In this document: piece after piece, positions 1 to 6,229 of the stretch
How positions within the stretch are numbered: the first letter of the stretch is position 1
How the letters are laid out: every line of letters begins with the position of its first letter
From: Acidobacteriota bacterium
GTDB lineage: Bacteria > Acidobacteriota > Terriglobia > Terriglobales > Acidobacteriaceae
Length of the DNA stretch: 7,077 bases
Assembly (NCBI GenBank): GCA_021851625.1
Contig: JAJZCX010000076.1
Location: 1 to 7,077 of the forward strand
Reading direction: 5' to 3'
The notes under the pieces: model-generated
What the model was told of the DNA's origin: nothing
Databases searched by the model: none
Seen by the model: the letters and a program-made list of their open reading frames with translations, nothing else
Position numbers and translations under genes: made by a program

Positions 1-555
1 CACCAGTGCGTCGATACGCGCCGTCGTCTGCTTGACGCGCGCCTGCACCACCTCTTCGGTGATCTCTTCCTCGTCAAAGATAACGACTTCTTTGATGTTG
101 CGCACGCCGCGCTTCAGGTCTTCGCCGAGCGCCATGATCTCGCGGATCACGATCGAGGAGCGTGAGATAGCCTTCATCACGCGCATCTGTCCGCGCTCAA
201 TGCGGCGGGCGATTTCGACTTCGCCTTCGCGCGTTAGCAGCGGCACCGTTCCCATTTCGCGCAGGTACATGCGCACTGGGTCCTTGGTGTTCTCCATCGC
301 ACCCGGGGTTAGGTCGAGTTCAACGTCTTCGCTTTCCTCGCCGGCTTCGGGTTCAAATTTTTCCTGTCCAAATTTCGGCCCGTCTTCCAGCAGGTCAATG
401 CCTTGCGAGCCGATGGTGGTCATCAGGTCATCGAGATCGTCAGGGGAATTGACGTCGCTCGGCAACAGGTCGTTGACCTCGCCAAAGGTCAGGTAGCCCT
501 TTTCTTTGCCGGTGTCGATGATATTGTCAATGTCGTCTTCGAATTTGTCTTCCAA
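1..555 (-). CDS. rpoD: RNA polymerase primary sigma factor RpoD (sigma-70), N-terminal part, cut by window edge
   Basis: The minus strand is open from 555 to the window edge (185 codons) and reads as the N-terminus of a housekeeping sigma factor, which directs core RNA polymerase to most promoters. Region 1.1 lies at about residues 5-60 (GKEKGYLTFGEVNDLLP at 16-32). An acidic linker covers about 65-82. Region 1.2 starts at the motif TKDPVRMYLREMGTVPLL (about 90-107) and continues into REGEVEIARRIERGQ. The start of the non-conserved region follows. The core-binding and DNA-binding regions 2-4 lie outside the window. An in-frame TAG at 561-559 leaves TTG at 555-553 as the only plausible start. 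A GAGG ribosome site lies about 11 nt upstream (near 566-570). The gene is divergent from gyrA. Family assignment is very secure; the TTG start is inferred but well constrained. Confidence 0.95.
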   Translation of the reverse strand, partial: MEDKFEDDIDNIIDTGKEKGYLTFGEVNDLLPSDVNSPDDLDDLMTTIGSQGIDLLEDGPKFGQEKFEPEAGEESEDVELDLTPGAMENTKDPVRMYLREMGTVPLLTREGEVEIARRIERGQMRVMKAISRSSIVIREIMALGEDLKRGVRNIKEVVIFDEEEITEEVVQARVKQTTARIDALV

Positions 556-565
556 AGTCTATGCG

Positions 566-570
566 CCTCG
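566..570 (-). promoter_or_regulatory. Ribosome binding site of rpoD (supports the TTG start)
   Basis: On the minus strand the sequence CGAGG occurs at 570-566, about 10-11 nt before the TTG at 555. It sits directly after a 19-bp palindrome (572-590). The spacing is a little long, but no other start fits because of the TAG at 561-559. Confidence 0.45.
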
Positions 571-571
571 C

Positions 572-590
572 CGCATCGCAATGCGATGCG
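572..590. repeat. Perfect palindrome (9-bp arms, 1-nt centre) in the rpoD leader
   Basis: CGCATCGCA, A, TGCGATGCG: the two 9-nt arms are exact reverse complements. As RNA from the minus strand it can form an 8-bp stem with a 3-nt loop that ends 1-2 nt before the rpoD ribosome site. It may be an operator or a translation-modulating hairpin; the sequence alone cannot tell. Confidence 0.6.
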
Positions 591-626
591 TAAATTTTTG
601 TTGTCCGAGAGTTGGACGTTCCATGC

Positions 627-672
627 GGTCAAAAGCCGCGGCGGCTGGTCAAAGTGACCGGATCGTGGTCAC
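627..672. promoter_or_regulatory. Putative operator: three GGTCA half-sites at exact 20-bp period plus one inverted copy
   Basis: GGTCA occurs at 627-631, 647-651 and 667-671, each start 20 bp from the last, so all face the same side of the helix two turns apart. The first two extend to GGTCAAA. An inverted TGACC at 655-659 makes a GGTCA-N3-TGACC dyad with the middle copy (647-659) and a GTGACC-N7-GGTCAC dyad with the third (654-672). The cluster lies about 75-115 bp upstream of the rpoD start and about 85 bp upstream of the gyrA -35 element. A regulator binding site is an inference; I do not recognise the regulator. Confidence 0.4.
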
Positions 673-691
673 GCCAAGGCGCACGTCCCCA

Positions 692-719
692 GACAACCAC
701 AGTTTATCATAGAGTTGTC
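692..719. repeat. Short inverted repeat GACAAC-N16-GTTGTC
   Basis: GACAAC at 692-697 and GTTGTC at 714-719 are exact reverse complements with starts 22 bp apart. They flank an AT-rich core that contains TTTATCATA. This geometry would suit a dimeric regulator, but six-base arms may be chance. Confidence 0.25.
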
Positions 720-753
720 AATTTTTTGCGGGACGATTTTCCCTGTCCATGCG

Positions 754-782
754 TTGCCACCCAAGCATTAGATGCATATCAT
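754..782 (+). promoter_or_regulatory. Predicted sigma-70 promoter of gyrA
   Basis: A -35 element TTGCCA (754-759) and a -10 element TATCAT (777-782) are separated by exactly 17 bp. Each differs from consensus at one position. Transcription would start near 788-790, giving a gyrA leader of about 70 nt. This is the best promoter match in the window and is correctly placed for gyrA. Confidence 0.65.
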
Positions 783-809
783 AGAAGCTGGGAAGCACGG
801 AATCCCGAA

Positions 810-830
810 CGGCGCATTCGCCGAATTTTT
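810..830 (+). other. Hairpin plus T-run in the gyrA leader (possible attenuator-like element)
   Basis: CGGCG (810-814), loop CATT and CGCCG (819-823) form a 5-bp GC stem, followed by AA and five T (826-830). The layout resembles a weak intrinsic terminator about 20 nt into the predicted transcript, between the promoter and the gyrA start. The stem is short, so efficient termination is doubtful. Confidence 0.3.
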
Positions 831-859
831 GCTGGCAGGAGCGCCCTCTCACTTCACCC

Positions 860-3526
860 ATGGCAGACGATCAGAACCCACAACTCCCCCTTGGTAACGG
901 CGGCAACGCAGCCGACGGCAACCCACCCACCGGTCCGGGCGCAGCCAGCCTGCTGCCCATCAACATTGAAGAGGAGATGCGTCGTTCGTATCTCGACTAT
1001 TCGATGTCGGTCATCATCGGGCGCGCGCTGCCGGATGTGCGCGACGGCCTGAAGCCGGTGCACCGGCGCGTACTCTACACCATGCACGAGATGGGCCTGC
1101 AACACAACAAAAAGTACACCAAGTGCGCCAAGGTTGTCGGTCAGGCGATGGGCTTGTATCACCCGCATGGCGACGCTTCCATCTACGACACGCTGGTGCG
1201 TCTGGCGCAGCCATTTTCCATGCGTTATGTGATGGTGGATGGCCAGGGAAATTTTGGCTCCGTGGACGGCGACCCGCCTGCGGCCATGCGCTACACCGAA
1301 GCGCGTCTGACGCGCCTGGCGGGCGAATTGCTCGCCGACATCGACCAGGACACCGTGGACTTTGTTCCCAACTACGACGAGAGCACCAGCGAACCCACTG
1401 TGCTGCCGACGCGCATTCCCAATCTGATCGTCAACGGCTCCAGCGGCATCGCCGTGGGTATGGCCACCAACATTCCACCGCATAATTTAACGGAGATCGT
1501 CAACGCGGCCATTGAAATGGTCAACAATCCCCACGCCGGCTTGATTGAAGTGATGAAGCACGTGCAGGGGCCAGACTTCCCAACCGGCGGCTTCATCTAT
1601 GGCCGGTCCGGCATCGTGGAGGCATACAAGACCGGTCGCGGACGCTTCCTGATGCGCGCGCGCGTGGCCACGGAGAACATGGCGCAAGGCCGCCAGTCGA
1701 TTATCGTCACAGAGATTCCGTATCAGGTGAACAAATCCAAGCTCATCGAGCGCATCGCCGCACTGGTCAATGAAAAGATCATTGACGAAATCAGCGACGT
1801 GCGCGATGAAAGCGACCGCGATGGAATGCGCATTGTGATCGAACTCAAGCGCGGCGCGGAATCGCAGATCGTGCTCAACCAGCTATACAAGCACACGCAG
1901 ATGCAGGAGAGCTTCTCGATGATCTTCCTGGCCGTGGTCAACGGCCAGCCGCGCGAACTGGGCCTGCCCGCAGCCATTCGGCACTTTTTGGATCATCGCG
2001 TGGATGTGGTGCGCCGTCGCACAGCCTTCCTGCTGCAAAAGGCCCGCGACCGCGAACATATTTTGCTCGGCTACCAGATCGCGCTCGACCACCTGGACAG
2101 CGTCATCAAGATCATTCGCGGCTCCACATCGCGGCCTGATGCGCGCGAGAGCCTCTTCCAATACTTCTCCGGCAAGTCCATCAAGCTGCAAGGCAGTGAA
2201 CTGCGCGGTGTCACGTTGGATGCAGCCAAGTACGGCGTGGATCTGTCGCAGTCCACGGTGGCCACGCTGATTCTCAGTTACCGCCAGATTGACGCTATTC
2301 TCGAATTGCAACTCTATCGACTCACGCAGCTTTCGATTGACGAATTGCTGCACGAGTTGAAGGATGTGCGCGATCGCATCGCCGAGTACGAGTCCATCTT
2401 GGCCAGTGAAAAGAAGCTGCGCGCTGTGATCGTCAAGGAGTTGGAAGCGGTCAAGAAAGACTACGGCGATGAGCGCCGCACGCAGATTCTCGACGAAAGC
2501 GCCGAGCTGCAACTGGAAGATTTGATCGCCGATGAGCAGGTGGCCATTACCGTCTCGCACTCCGGCTACTTGAAGCGCACGCCGCTCACCACCTATCGCC
2601 AGCAGCGGCGCGGCGGCCAGGGACGCATGGGCATGAAGACGCGCGAGGAGGATTTCGTCGAGCAGTTGATCGTCGATTCCACGCATGCCTATCTGCTCTA
2701 CTTCACCAACACGGGCCGCGTGTATTGGCTCAAGGTCTATGAGATTCCCGACGTGGGCGCTGCGGGCAAGGGCAAGGCCATCGCCAGCCTGCTCAACCTG
2801 CAACCGGGCGAAAAGGTTTGCGCCATTCTGCCCGTGCGCAATTTGGAGGAAGAGGGCAAGTTTATCTTCTTCGCCACGCGCAACGGTACGGTGAAGCGCA
2901 CGCCGCTCAAGGATTTTTCCAATGTCATGGCGCGCGGCATCATCGCCATCGGCGTGGATAAGGAAGACGAACTGGTCGCTGCACGCATCACCGACGGCAA
3001 GCAGGTGGTCTTTTTGGCAACGCATGAGGGAATGGCGATTCGCTTTGACGAAAATGATGTACGTTCCATGGGTCGGCCTGCCTATGGCGTGCGTGGCATC
3101 GACCTCGGAGCCAAGGATTACTTGGTCGGCGCAGCCGTCACACCCAGCGAGCGCAAAAAGACCGAGGTCGGCGGTGCCTGCGCCTGCCTGATTCTCTCCG
3201 TCACCGAGCACGGCTTTGGCAAGCGCACCGATGTGGACGAGTATCGCCTGCAAACGCGCGGGGGCAAGGGCGTCATCAACGTGAAGACCACGGCCAAGAA
3301 TGGCAAGGTTAGCTCCATTCAACTGGTCGATGAGTCCAGCGAGTTGATGGTCATCAGCCAATTTGGCAAGATCATCCGCATCGACACCAAGACGATCCGC
3401 GAGGCGGGCCGCTCGACGCAGGGCGTCAAGCTGCTGAACCTCGAAGAGGGCGACAAGGTGGGCGCAGCGGTGGTGATTCCGCCCGATGAAAAGGAAAACG
3501 GCGAAAACGGAACGCTGATTCAGTAA
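860..3526 (+). CDS. gyrA: DNA gyrase subunit A (GyrA), complete
   Basis: This is the DNA breakage-rejoining subunit of gyrase (GyrA2GyrB2), which introduces negative supercoils using ATP. The 888-aa length is typical. A non-conserved leader (1-30) precedes the winged-helix/tower core. The YHPHGDASIYD segment (100-110) is the quinolone region, and AAMRYTE places the catalytic Tyr at 145 (E. coli Tyr122). A coiled-coil arm and C-gate follow to about 535. The C-terminal beta-pinwheel (about 540-875) opens with the GyrA box QRRGGQG (582-588), which marks a gyrase rather than ParC. Ala106 sits where E. coli has Ser83; Asp110 matches Asp87. The ATG at 860 follows the predicted promoter but has only a weak, distant purine stretch (AGGAG near 837-841), so translation may not rely on a strong Shine-Dalgarno. 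Monocistronic, closed by the terminator at 3544-3584. Confidence 0.98.
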   Translation: MADDQNPQLPLGNGGNAADGNPPTGPGAASLLPINIEEEMRRSYLDYSMSVIIGRALPDVRDGLKPVHRRVLYTMHEMGLQHNKKYTKCAKVVGQAMGLYHPHGDASIYDTLVRLAQPFSMRYVMVDGQGNFGSVDGDPPAAMRYTEARLTRLAGELLADIDQDTVDFVPNYDESTSEPTVLPTRIPNLIVNGSSGIAVGMATNIPPHNLTEIVNAAIEMVNNPHAGLIEVMKHVQGPDFPTGGFIYGRSGIVEAYKTGRGRFLMRARVATENMAQGRQSIIVTEIPYQVNKSKLIERIAALVNEKIIDEISDVRDESDRDGMRIVIELKRGAESQIVLNQLYKHTQMQESFSMIFLAVVNGQPRELGLPAAIRHFLDHRVDVVRRRTAFLLQKARDREHILLGYQIALDHLDSVIKIIRGSTSRPDARESLFQYFSGKSIKLQGSELRGVTLDAAKYGVDLSQSTVATLILSYRQIDAILELQLYRLTQLSIDELLHELKDVRDRIAEYESILASEKKLRAVIVKELEAVKKDYGDERRTQILDESAELQLEDLIADEQVAITVSHSGYLKRTPLTTYRQQRRGGQGRMGMKTREEDFVEQLIVDSTHAYLLYFTNTGRVYWLKVYEIPDVGAAGKGKAIASLLNLQPGEKVCAILPVRNLEEEGKFIFFATRNGTVKRTPLKDFSNVMARGIIAIGVDKEDELVAARITDGKQVVFLATHEGMAIRFDENDVRSMGRPAYGVRGIDLGAKDYLVGAAVTPSERKKTEVGGACACLILSVTEHGFGKRTDVDEYRLQTRGGKGVINVKTTAKNGKVSSIQLVDESSELMVISQFGKIIRIDTKTIREAGRSTQGVKLLNLEEGDKVGAAVVIPPDEKENGENGTLIQ

Positions 3527-3543
3527 GCAGAACGGGCCATGCA

Positions 3544-3584
3544 ACCACGGCGGCAGAGACCATCTCTGCCGCCGTGGTGTTTTT
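3544..3584 (+). terminator. Strong Rho-independent terminator of gyrA
   Basis: A perfect 16-bp stem (3544-3559 with 3563-3578) with a 3-nt loop CCA is followed by G and five T (3580-3584). It begins 17 nt after the gyrA stop. The minus strand lacks a T-run after the hairpin, so it is directional, although it lies between convergent genes. Confidence 0.95.
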
Positions 3585-3633
3585 AGGCAAGCGCGGAATT
3601 GCAAAAGTGTCCGTGTGCCTGCGAGCGCAGTTT

Positions 3634-4236
3634 CTACTTCAGCGGTGGTGGAAAGCGCTTCATCATTTTGAAGATGGACATGGCCACTTGCTTTTCCTCG
3701 TTTTTATTGCCAACGTCAACGCTATCCTCGGTGGCTTGGCCACGCCAGACCAGTTTATTGGTGCGGGTGTCAAACATGTCGATGGTCAAGATGCCGATGG
3801 TGCGGGGAACCTGACGCGTGTTGGCGAAGCCCATGCCGCCCATCCCCCAGCCCATGCCGCCCATGCCCCATCCCCAACCACCCATTCCCCAACCGCCCCA
3901 ACCGCCGGTGCCCCAGTAAGTGGTGTTGGTGTCCATCGTCTCTTGTGTCAGGAAGCGATACTCCACGCGCAGGTCAGGCGACTGTTGCGCAGAGACCTGC
4001 TGCATGTGCTTCTTCTTCTTCAGCGCGTAGTTGACGTACTCGTCCACATATTGCCGGTAAAAAGGATGATTGTCCTCTGGGCTGGACACCCACTCATAGG
4101 TTTTGTAGCTGGAAAAAGGCGCACTCAGCCGCCAGTTGACGCGAATGCTTTGCGCGTGCAGAGCGAGTGGCAGGGCTAGAATACATGCAAGTCCCCATAG
4201 CGTTGTTGCGAGTTTTTTCAGGCTAGAATTTTTCAT
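3634..4236 (-). CDS. Exported DUF4136-family protein with Gly/Trp/Met-rich insert (second of a tandem pair)
   Basis: The product is 200 aa. An N-terminal signal peptide (about 1-28; KK, hydrophobic stretch, LHA before Gln29) predicts export to the periplasm or outer membrane. The mature part has the DUF4136 pattern: YKTYEWV (44-50), QSPDLRVEY (85-93), TIGILTIDMFD (146-156), LVWRGQA (162-168), and a C-terminal helix ending in FPPP (195-198). DUF4136 proteins are envelope-associated and of unknown function. Residues 111-136 consist only of Gly (16), Trp (5) and Met (5). No convincing lipobox is present; Cys18 lies inside the hydrophobic stretch. I chose ATG 4236 over the upstream ATG 4269 because it begins the signal peptide directly; AAGGA lies about 14 nt upstream. 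It is paralogous to the gene at 4484-5056 and convergent with gyrA. Confidence 0.88.
   Translation of the reverse strand: MKNSSLKKLATTLWGLACILALPLALHAQSIRVNWRLSAPFSSYKTYEWVSSPEDNHPFYRQYVDEYVNYALKKKKHMQQVSAQQSPDLRVEYRFLTQETMDTNTTYWGTGGWGGWGMGGWGWGMGGMGWGMGGMGFANTRQVPRTIGILTIDMFDTRTNKLVWRGQATEDSVDVGNKNEEKQVAMSIFKMMKRFPPPLK
3826..3909 (-). repeat. Coding low-complexity tract (Gly/Trp/Met) in the first DUF4136 gene
   Basis: On the plus strand this appears as irregular repeats of CCCATGCC and CCCCA-type units; on the minus strand it reads as GGM, GGW and GWG units. It is a degenerate tandem array of roughly 6-9 nt units and the likely source of length differences between the paralogues. Confidence 0.75.
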
Positions 4237-4389
4237 GGTGTGCGTACCGTTCCTTCCCAAGATCTGCACAGAGTCCAGTCTTGGAATTCAACACTATTGG
4301 ACGCGGGAAGCCAGCATTTGTATGCAGATTCCACGCAAAATCCTGTGCTAGGCCCAGTACAGAGTTGCGCTCTGCCCGGTTTTTCCTAT

Positions 4390-4467
4390 GCACCCCATTC
4401 TACGGCGCGTGCGTGGTCTGCGCATCCTGAGCAGAACCACGCATGCAACCGCGGTATTTTGGGGTGC
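4390..4467. repeat. Nested inverted repeat between the two DUF4136 genes
   Basis: The outer arms GCACCCCA (4390-4397) and TGGGGTGC (4460-4467) are exact complements. Inside, GCGTGCGTGG (4407-4416) pairs with CCACGCATGC (4437-4446) with one G-T type mismatch. TCTGC (4417-4421) then pairs with GCAGA (4431-4435) after a one-base bulge, leaving a 9-nt loop. It lies 17 nt beyond the stop of the upstream gene. There is no T-run on the minus strand, so it is not a standard terminator; it may protect the 3' end of the mRNA, separate the two transcripts, or be a small palindromic repeat element. Confidence 0.55.
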
Positions 4468-4483
4468 GGATGCTACTCCCGGA

Positions 4484-5056
4484 CTACTTGGGCGGGAAGT
4501 GATCCAGCATCTTGTAAACCGACTTGGCCACTTCCTTCTCTTCGTTTTTTCCAGGTTTCAGCACATTGTCCTGCGTGGCTTGGCCGCGCCAGACGAGATG
4601 TTTGGTTTTGGCGTCGATCAGGTCCACGGTGAGAATGCCGATGGTGATGGGGTCCTGCGTGGTATTGGCCATGCCCATGCCTCCCATGCCCATGCCCATG
4701 CCCCAACCACCCCAGCCGCCACCACCCATGCCTTCATACGTGGTATCGGTTTCTACTGATTCTTGGGTCAAAAAATGATAGGTGGCGATCAAGTCCGGGG
4801 ACTGCGCCATGGAGACGACCTTCATTCCTTTCTTGGTCAAGGCTGCGCGTACATATTCGCCCACATACTGTCGGTAAAAAGGATGGTTGTCATGCGGACT
4901 GGGCACCCACGCGACCGTTCTGTAATCAGAAAAGGGTGCGCGGTGACTCCAGTTGACGCGTATGGTTTGCGCCTGCATCAACGGCACGCAAGCGAGAAAA
5001 GCGGCGAAAATTGCCAAGAAAAAAATTTTGATCCGGTTACGAAACACAACGTGCAT
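4484..5056 (-). CDS. Exported DUF4136-family protein with Gly/Met/Trp-rich insert (first of a tandem pair)
   Basis: The product is 190 aa. A signal peptide (basic residues 6-10, hydrophobic core 11-28, probable cleavage after Ala29) predicts secretion across the inner membrane. DUF4136 marks are YRTVAWV (45-51), QSPDL (85-89), TIGILTVDLID (138-148), LVWRGQA (154-160) and a final FPPK. Residues 109-129 are a Gly/Met/Trp tract. It shares long matching stretches with its neighbour at 3634-4236, for example NHPFYRQYV, FLTQE and LVWRGQAT, so the two arose by tandem duplication. ATG 5056 is chosen over the longer reading (5200) because it begins the signal peptide and follows a perfect AGGAGG with 8 nt spacing. 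It may be co-transcribed with the second copy (247-bp gap). Function unknown. Confidence 0.9.
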   Translation of the reverse strand: MHVVFRNRIKIFFLAIFAAFLACVPLMQAQTIRVNWSHRAPFSDYRTVAWVPSPHDNHPFYRQYVGEYVRAALTKKGMKVVSMAQSPDLIATYHFLTQESVETDTTYEGMGGGGWGGWGMGMGMGGMGMANTTQDPITIGILTVDLIDAKTKHLVWRGQATQDNVLKPGKNEEKEVAKSVYKMLDHFPPK

Positions 5057-5062
5057 GGTTGC

Positions 5063-5068
5063 TTCCTC
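5063..5068 (-). promoter_or_regulatory. Strong ribosome binding site that fixes the start of the DUF4136 gene at 5056
   Basis: On the minus strand AGGAGG is followed by AAGCAACC and then ATG at 5056, the optimal spacing. This rules out the in-frame upstream ATG at 5200, whose extra 48 residues would bury the signal peptide and overlap the divergent gene. Confidence 0.75.
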
Positions 5069-5164
5069 CTGTTGGTGAGAGTGCATAAATGGGTACGCCG
5101 TGAATTTAATGTTGCGGCGCAAGTTGGAGCACGCACGTTCCATGCGATAGTCTGGAGTAGGAAG

Positions 5165-6229
5165 ATGCGCTCCGTTCGTCTCCAATCCGCGCCCGCTCAA
5201 TGGTTACGCACTAGCGTGATCTTTGCCATTGTCTGCGCAATTTTCCTTGCCATGCCGGCTTGGGCAACGCTGCAAACGCGACCCGCCCGGCACATCCGCC
5301 GCGTGCATCGCCGCAGCCGCAGTCTCCACCATCGCGGCACCGTGGCCCGTGCGCGGCTGCATCGGCATGCAGCCGTACATCGCAAAGTAGCCCGGCGATT
5401 CAGTGCGCGCGCTAAAGCATCTGGAGTTTCCGTACCCGCTCCCATAGATACTCAAGCAGCAGACAGCCTAGCTCCACTGCCCGCACCCGCGCAAGTCCAG
5501 CAGACCGTTGCGATTCCGCGGCACATTCCCCGGCCCCTGCGCGGCTCGCATGATGTGCTGGTGCACCAGAACATCATTGCGGACGTTGAGGGACTGGGCC
5601 GCATTCAGAATGACGCGCAGATTCAGGAAATGTTAGCAGCCAAGAGGTTAGCCCCCGTGCCCGTTGGTGCGGGAATGACCGTCGATCCGCGCCTGCCCGC
5701 CAATCGCCGCTATTGCCGCCCATGGACGGCGGATTTTCTTGCGAATCTGACCCATGCGCATTCGGCCCTGTTTGTGCATCCGCTGGTGGTCACTTCCGCT
5801 GTACGCACCGTGCAGTTTCAGCAGCACTTGGAGCGCATCAACGGCAACGCCGCTCCAGCTAGTGGCTACACCGCCTCCCCGCACCTGACCGGCCAGGCCG
5901 TCGATATTGGCAAAAAAGGCATGTCCATGCGCGAGATTGGCTGGATGCGCGCCTATCTGGGCCAGATGCAGAGCGCTGGCCTGCTTGACGTAGAGGAGGA
6001 GTTTCACCAATCCTGCTTCCACATCTCCGTCTACAAAACCTACGCGGATGAGCCGGGATTTTCGACCAACATGATTGCCCGCTCCGATGTGCCCGCCCTG
6101 CCCGCCGCCGCACCCAAGGCTGCTGCTTCAGAGCATCGCGCGCTCGTGCGCAGCGTGCATCATCCTGTGCGCCGCCGTCGGCGCCACATGCGTGTTCACC
6201 CCAGCCTGATGGCCGCCGGAGTGCAGTAA
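5165..6229 (+). CDS. Secreted M15-type (D-Ala-D-Ala carboxypeptidase-like) metallopeptidase homologue, DUF5715-like
   Basis: The product is 354 aa. Residues 1-34 form a signal peptide (hydrophobic 18-31, AWA cleavage site). Residues 39-84 hold 24 Arg/His/Lys in 46 positions; a Pro/Ala-rich linker follows. The C-terminal domain (about 170-295) has SAVRTVQFQ (211-219), resembling the SxYRSxxxQ helix of M15 peptidases, and SPHLTGQAVD (238-247), an exact SxHxxGxAxD zinc motif. CFHISVY (284-290) probably gives the third ligand, so His240, Asp247 and His286 would bind zinc. M15 enzymes cut peptidoglycan stem peptides, but the usual ExxH-type Glu just before the last His is Ser283 here, so activity is not assured. 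A second basic tail lies near 324-346. ATG 5165 is chosen because of the signal peptide and GGAG seven nt upstream; the longer reading from 4763 overlaps the divergent gene. As I recall, DUF5715 proteins resemble it. Confidence 0.82.
   Translation: MRSVRLQSAPAQWLRTSVIFAIVCAIFLAMPAWATLQTRPARHIRRVHRRSRSLHHRGTVARARLHRHAAVHRKVARRFSARAKASGVSVPAPIDTQAADSLAPLPAPAQVQQTVAIPRHIPRPLRGSHDVLVHQNIIADVEGLGRIQNDAQIQEMLAAKRLAPVPVGAGMTVDPRLPANRRYCRPWTADFLANLTHAHSALFVHPLVVTSAVRTVQFQQHLERINGNAAPASGYTASPHLTGQAVDIGKKGMSMREIGWMRAYLGQMQSAGLLDVEEEFHQSCFHISVYKTYADEPGFSTNMIARSDVPALPAAAPKAAASEHRALVRSVHHPVRRRRRHMRVHPSLMAAGVQ

Noticed and set aside
32..496. 154-codon plus-strand open frame at the left end
   Set aside because: It is the antisense shadow of rpoD; its Ser/Arg-rich composition is typical of a wrong frame.
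716..721. Perfect TTGACA on the minus strand as the -35 of rpoD
   Set aside because: No -10-like hexamer lies 16-18 bp downstream; the TATGAT at 711-706 is far too close.
612..1052. 146-codon plus-strand frame across the rpoD-gyrA intergenic region
   Set aside because: It overlaps the gyrA promoter and 5' end in another frame and has no domain features or good ribosome site.
1883..3604. 573-codon open frame antisense to gyrA
   Set aside because: It lies opposite a certain gyrA gene, has no recognisable domain, and is explained by GC-rich codon use leaving the opposite frame free of stops.
4360..4387. CAGAG-TTGCG-CTCTG followed by CCCGGTTTTT as a plus-strand terminator
   Set aside because: The stem is only 5 bp and no plus-strand gene lies upstream for it to end.
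4763..5164. Upstream extension of the peptidase homologue (134 extra residues)
   Set aside because: It would overlap the divergent DUF4136 gene and place the signal peptide in the middle of the protein; ATG 5165 has a ribosome site.
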